Positions 6,959-10,594 of a DNA stretch of 10,594 bases are shown in pieces. The stretch is taken from contig BCHH01000004.1 of the NCBI GenBank assembly GCA_001599595.1, forward strand, positions 1,846,489 through 1,857,082, read 5' to 3'. Every line of letters begins with the position of its first letter. Within the stretch, counting starts at the first letter, position 1. The notes beneath the pieces were generated by a model. The model did no database searches and was not told where the DNA came from. It saw nothing but the letters and a program-made list of their open reading frames with translations. The position numbers were made by a program, and so were the translations under genes. The stretch comes from Beverwykella pulmonaria. Taxonomy: Eukaryota > Ascomycota > Dothideomycetes > Pleosporales > Melanommataceae.

Positions 6959-9549
6959 TTCTTAGATAAGATAAGTAATTATAGGGGAGTCTGTTGGGAC
7001 ACACAACTAGTTACTATAGAGTAATAGTCTGTTCTCTATCTAATATTGCTTTAGCAGCAGTTTCTGTTCTAAGTTAAAGGAGGCATGGTTCTCTTAAAGT
7101 AAGGCATTGATTAGCTCTAGCAAATCTAAAGACATAGCTTCTTCCACGCCCTAAATAGTGTTTAACGTAGCTACATAGGTAGTGGTCTGCTTAAGGTATA
7201 CTAGGGCTAATTTAGCATTAATTTAGTTGTTGAGTTAGTGTGGACTAAGTAAGACCTGTAATTAGTTGTTAATTTAAGCTGATCTGAGGTTCTCTATGTC
7301 CTGTTCTTGACAACTAAGAATATTGGCATAAGCATTGTCCTTGCCTGGGGTGTATACAATTTGAAAGTTATACTAGGCTAATACGTCTGCCTATTAGACC
7401 TGTTGTGAATTAAGCACCTTAGTAGTTATAAAATATTCCAACAAACAATAATTAGAATACACCTGGGTCCTAGTTGTAACAGAGGTTAATTTAGCTCTCT
7501 ATAGTTAGAAGGTGGTAACAATTGCAAACAGTTTCTTGTTATGTATTTCCTAGTTGAGTTCTAAACTAGACAGGACCTTGCTGTAAAACGCCACAGGATA
7601 CTATTTTCTGTCTGTGTGTTTCTGTGAGAGGGTTCCTGCTACCACACTATTAGAGGCATCTGTTTTAACCTTAGTCTCTAATAAAGGGTTAAAATAGCAA
7701 AGGGTAGGTATCTTAAGTAACTCTGCTTTTAGCTTCTTAAAGGCTGCATTACACTCTAAAGTCTATACAAAGGGGATTACAGGGCTTTGCAACAAGAGGA
7801 TTAGTTTTGCAATTTAGGAGAACTTAGGTATAAATTGTTGATAGAAACTATAGAAGCCTAGGAAGAATTTCACGCCTGTAATTGTAGTAGGCTTTTTCTA
7901 ATTGCGCAGGGCTTCTACCTTAAAGGGGTTAACTTCTAGTCTAGTGTTGGTAAGGATATACCCTAGGTATTAGGTCTAAGTTATGTGGAACTTACTTTTT
8001 AGGATATCAACCTAGAGGCCAGCTTGGCAAAGTTGGTTGAATACTTTCTTGACATGTTTAATATAAGTGGCCTTGTCTTTAGAGTAGATTAGGATGTTAT
8101 CTAGGTAAGCAATACAGAAGTTATCTAGATAGTTAATCAACACATTATTTATATAACGCTGATAAGTAGCTAGGCTGTTACATAATCTAAAAGGTAGGAC
8201 CTTACACTTGTATAATCTGTATTAACTCTAAAAAGTAGTATACTCTTTAGAGGCAGGGTCTATCCTAATTTTGTTAAAAGCCGCACAAATATCTACCTTA
8301 GTAAAGATCTTAGCTTTAGCAGGTTGTGCTAGCAGTTTATCTATGCGTGGTATTAGATAGGAATCCTTACAGGTTAAGGCATTTAATTTGCAATAATCTA
8401 CATAGATGCGTAGACTACTGTTAGGCTTCTAAACACACAACAACAGGGATGCAAAAGGGCTCTTGCTTGCTTTAATCTAACCTTTTGCAAGGTAGTTTAT
8501 AATGTAGGCCTTGGTTGCTTTAAGCTCCTCTACATTCTGCTTGTACAAGGGGCTATAGTAATTTAGGAGGGGTTTAGTAAGCACTATCTTATAATTATAG
8601 ATGTAATGTTCTGCAAGCTAATCTGCCTCTATCTAATTAAACAAGTTATAGTACAAACTATAGATTTTTTGCAATTGTTTGTTTAACAACTGTTTGTTAT
8701 CTAGATTATCTACAAGTACCTCCTATTTCTCTTCCAACACCTATTTAATCTTGTACAAGGAGGTTATAAAGAATTTGTTTTCCTTTCTCTTTATATTAAA
8801 ATAGAAGGCGTTGGCAGAGATTATAGCAATTAAGGCTGTTTAGATAACAACTAGAGCAGTCTTTGTTTCTAGCCAATTCTTGTTAGTTTAGAGTGCTTGT
8901 AGTGTTTACAGAAGGTGGGGGACTAGAATTTAGTTGATTTTTGGAAATTGGAGTAAGCCTCAAATACAATGTACTGTGGGGCTGTGGGCCTGCTAATAAC
9001 TGTCTTGTTCCTATAGGAGATTTCTTTGTTTTACATCCTCCTTAGTATTGTAATCCTGCTTAGGACAGTTAACTTGCATAATAAGGGGAGGGGAAGGCTT
9101 ATAAGTTAGGGGATATTTAGCTGGCTAGACAATCCAATTTTTGTCTGTATTAAGTAGGAGTTTAAATTTGCGTAGCCATTTGATTCTAATAATACAATCC
9201 TAAGAACTAAGATCTATTACTACAAAAGGGCAATTCTAAATAGTGCGTCTGTTGATTTGCATATAAAGGCAGATATATTAGTAAATGTAGGTCTTAATTG
9301 CATCTTGGAACCCTTTTACTACAAGCTTAAAAGGTAGGCGTTAGATAGGAACATAAAGGGATTTAGATAGGGATTTTGCAATTTTTGTATTTAGAAAAAG
9401 AAAACCTTGTGCGCTAGTATCTAGTAATAAGCGTAATTAGATGCTAGCGCCCTGTGAACATAAAATAATAGGGACTTAGAAATGTTTTCCTCCAAACAAG
9501 TGCAACAGATCTATGCCTAATAGATTATACTTGTTTAAGCCTAGGATAG

Positions 9550-10594
9550 AGAGTTTTCCTAGGTGTCTCTGTTTCCCACCTAATATGCATTAGGATTAAA
9601 TTCTTTAGCATCAACAAACTTATCTTCTAGTTCCTGTTGTTCAACTTTAATCTTATAGACTCTAGGTACAGGACAATTGTTTACAAAGTGTCCTGGCTTG
9701 CTGTAGTTGTAACAGGTACTAGGGGTTAGCTGCCTTTTAGGGGCAGGTGTTTAACTAGGCTGCTAGGGGACAAAGGGCGTAGACTAAGGCGCTGTGGAGT
9801 TCACATACAAAAGCTTAGAGTTATTAGTGCTGTACACAACCTTAGGGGCTACTATAGTTAGCTTCCAGTTCTTATCTAAACTAAACTAGGAGGTGGAGGA
9901 GGAAGGCGTTGATGAAACCCTGTTAATTGTTAGATTGTGCTGCTGCTCTATGTTATAGGCTGTGAGATGGCAAACCATCTCCTTAAAGGAGTCCTCCTAT
10001 AGGTGTTTGAAACCAAGATTAGCTATCTTTAGGGTAGGGGTAATCTTCTCCCATAGGTAGAAAAACTACTCTAACTAAGGTACAGATCTACTAATAGCTG
10101 CACTAAGAAATTAAGCTTTAAAAGCAGGAAAGGTTTTACTCTTTTCCATGTTTAGTCTCTAGAAGGCCTGCTAGGCCTCTGCTTCTTTATTACTAGAGAG
10201 GAAATAGGATTAGAGTAGGGAGATTATCTCTTCTATATTTTAGAACTTATACTTAGGTGAATTAGATAGGTATTGGGGTTCTAGATACGTTGTTACTAAT
10301 CTAGAAGTGTGTCCCTATACAAGGTTTATACGCGCGCGTTTACTCTAATAGTGGTCCGCATTAATTTTAAGTTAGTCAACAATTAAGGCTTGCTACTGTT
10401 TGAACGTAGGATTCTTGCCATCTTTTAGTTTAATAATGTTAGGCGTTTATTCTGTAAGTTTAATCTAAGATAGCTCTAGGGTGCCTAAGGGAAATCTTAT
10501 GCTAGGAGGAGCAGGAGAGATTTGGGCGCTTATTATTGCTAATTTAGTAGTTAGTAGGGCTTGTTCTAGAGGGACAGATTGCGCCTGTGTTAAA
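9550..10594 (-). pseudogene. gag: E2 gag remnant, 5' part outside window, mutated CCHC knuckle
   Basis: This is the capsid/nucleocapsid precursor of E2. The frame is already open at the right edge (QSVPLEQALLTTKLAIISAQ), so the start lies beyond 10594. A capsid-like region contains LKDGKNPTFKQ, YLEPQYLSNSPKYKF, MEKSKTFPAFKA and KEMVCHLTAYNIEQ. A Ser/Thr/Pro-rich linker leads to the zinc knuckle CYNYSKPGHFVNNC (9673-9714), whose second Cys is Tyr (9703-9705). The boundary with pol near 9550 is approximate because RIP stops hide the true gag terminus. The frame is 0 against pol frame 1 (high-end coordinate modulo 3), meaning pol lies in -1. Confidence 0.75.
9673..9714 (-). other. E2 zinc knuckle CX2YX4HX4C, second Cys lost
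   Basis: Spacing is that of a retroviral CCHC knuckle. TGC to TAC at 9703-9705 replaces the second zinc-binding Cys with Tyr, a G-to-A change in a TpG context. The other three ligands are kept. Confidence 0.8.

Larger units (their letters stand above)
5600..9550 (-). pseudogene. pol: E2 pol remnant: protease, RT, RNase H, integrase, chromodomain
   Basis: This polyprotein would cleave itself, copy the RNA and integrate the DNA. Protease: LLLDTSAQG, with the DTG Gly changed to Ser (9413-9415). RT: motif A KIDICAAF keeps its Asp (8291-8293), LPFRLCNS follows, and YLDN at 8096-8107 replaces YxDD. RNase H: KTDAS keeps its Asp (7658-7660) but the catalytic Glu is Lys (7532-7534). Integrase: zinc region with VHN, then YPSATKT (His to Tyr), RYY-stop-KG and NCIAC, then the D,D35E core. 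Chromodomain: near 5700-5875. The frame ends at TAA 5602-5600. TAG replaces the Trp of YYW (6884-6886) and of VKWVGY (5789-5791), and the Gln of the RGPQF motif (6551-6553). Pol is in the -1 frame relative to gag. The copy is certainly dead. Confidence 0.9.
4428..10594 (-). mobile_element. Degenerate chromovirus-type Ty3/Gypsy retrotransposon copy E2 (5' end beyond window)
   Basis: On the minus strand the order is gag, protease, RT, RNase H, integrase, chromodomain. This order and the chromodomain define the chromovirus branch of Ty3/Gypsy. The 5' LTR and gag start lie right of 10594. The 3' boundary is uncertain: pol ends near 5600 and the candidate 3' LTR is 4428-4621, which would put the plus-strand gene at 4772-5523 inside the element. 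Every pol landmark from 9421 to 5600 is in the same frame, with only point changes. RIP load is very high: by hand count 5701-6000 has 29 TAG/CTA against 2 CAG/CTG. Confidence 0.85.

Noticed and set aside
197..10594. Reassigned genetic code with TAG read as Gln, or programmed readthrough
   Set aside because: TAG occurs at conserved Trp (YYW, VKW) as well as Gln, and is accompanied by losses of catalytic and zinc-binding residues. That pattern is mutation, not recoding.

Overview
The window looks like part of an AT-rich, transposon-filled block of a filamentous ascomycete (Pezizomycotina) genome. It holds no bacterial-type operon and no intact gene. Nearly all coding content is decayed Ty3/Gypsy (Metaviridae-type) LTR retrotransposon sequence on the minus strand. 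It is peppered with in-frame TAG codons at positions where the families have Gln or Trp, plus His-to-Tyr, Asp-to-Asn, Gly-to-Ser and Glu-to-Lys changes. All are C-to-T / G-to-A transitions, and reading frames run for kilobases without indels. This is the footprint of repeat-induced point mutation (RIP).

Layout from left to right. Positions 1-196: a CpG-rich, little-mutated fragment that may be the edge of another LTR. Positions 197-3844, minus: retroelement copy E1 (gag, protease, RT, RNase H), cut off before the integrase. Positions 3913-4402: a 490-bp GC-rich, hairpin-rich, barely mutated insertion in the E1 leader. It has TGTCAC/GTGACA ends and a 4-bp GTAA duplication, so it is most likely a solo LTR. 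Positions 4428-4621: a possible 194-bp LTR with a primer-binding-like site on one side and a purine tract on the other. Positions 4772-5523, plus: a RIP-broken, apparently spliced gene encoding a protein with a CX2CX6C motif, a hydrophobic helical middle and a Gly/Lys-rich tail. Positions 5600-10594, minus: copy E2, a chromovirus-type Gypsy element with gag (running off the right edge), protease, RT, RNase H, integrase (HHCC and D,D35E) and a C-terminal chromodomain.

E1 and E2 belong to different families: their RTs are clearly divergent. Both place pol in the -1 frame relative to gag. The most interesting item is the plus-strand gene, which lies tail-to-tail with the E2 pol, about 76 bp away, and inside the span between the chromodomain and the candidate 3' LTR. 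It may be an antisense accessory gene carried by the retroelement. A second point is the sharpness of the mutation signature: CAG/CTG is almost absent and TAG/CTA is in large excess in E2. The two GC-rich inserts appear to have escaped it.
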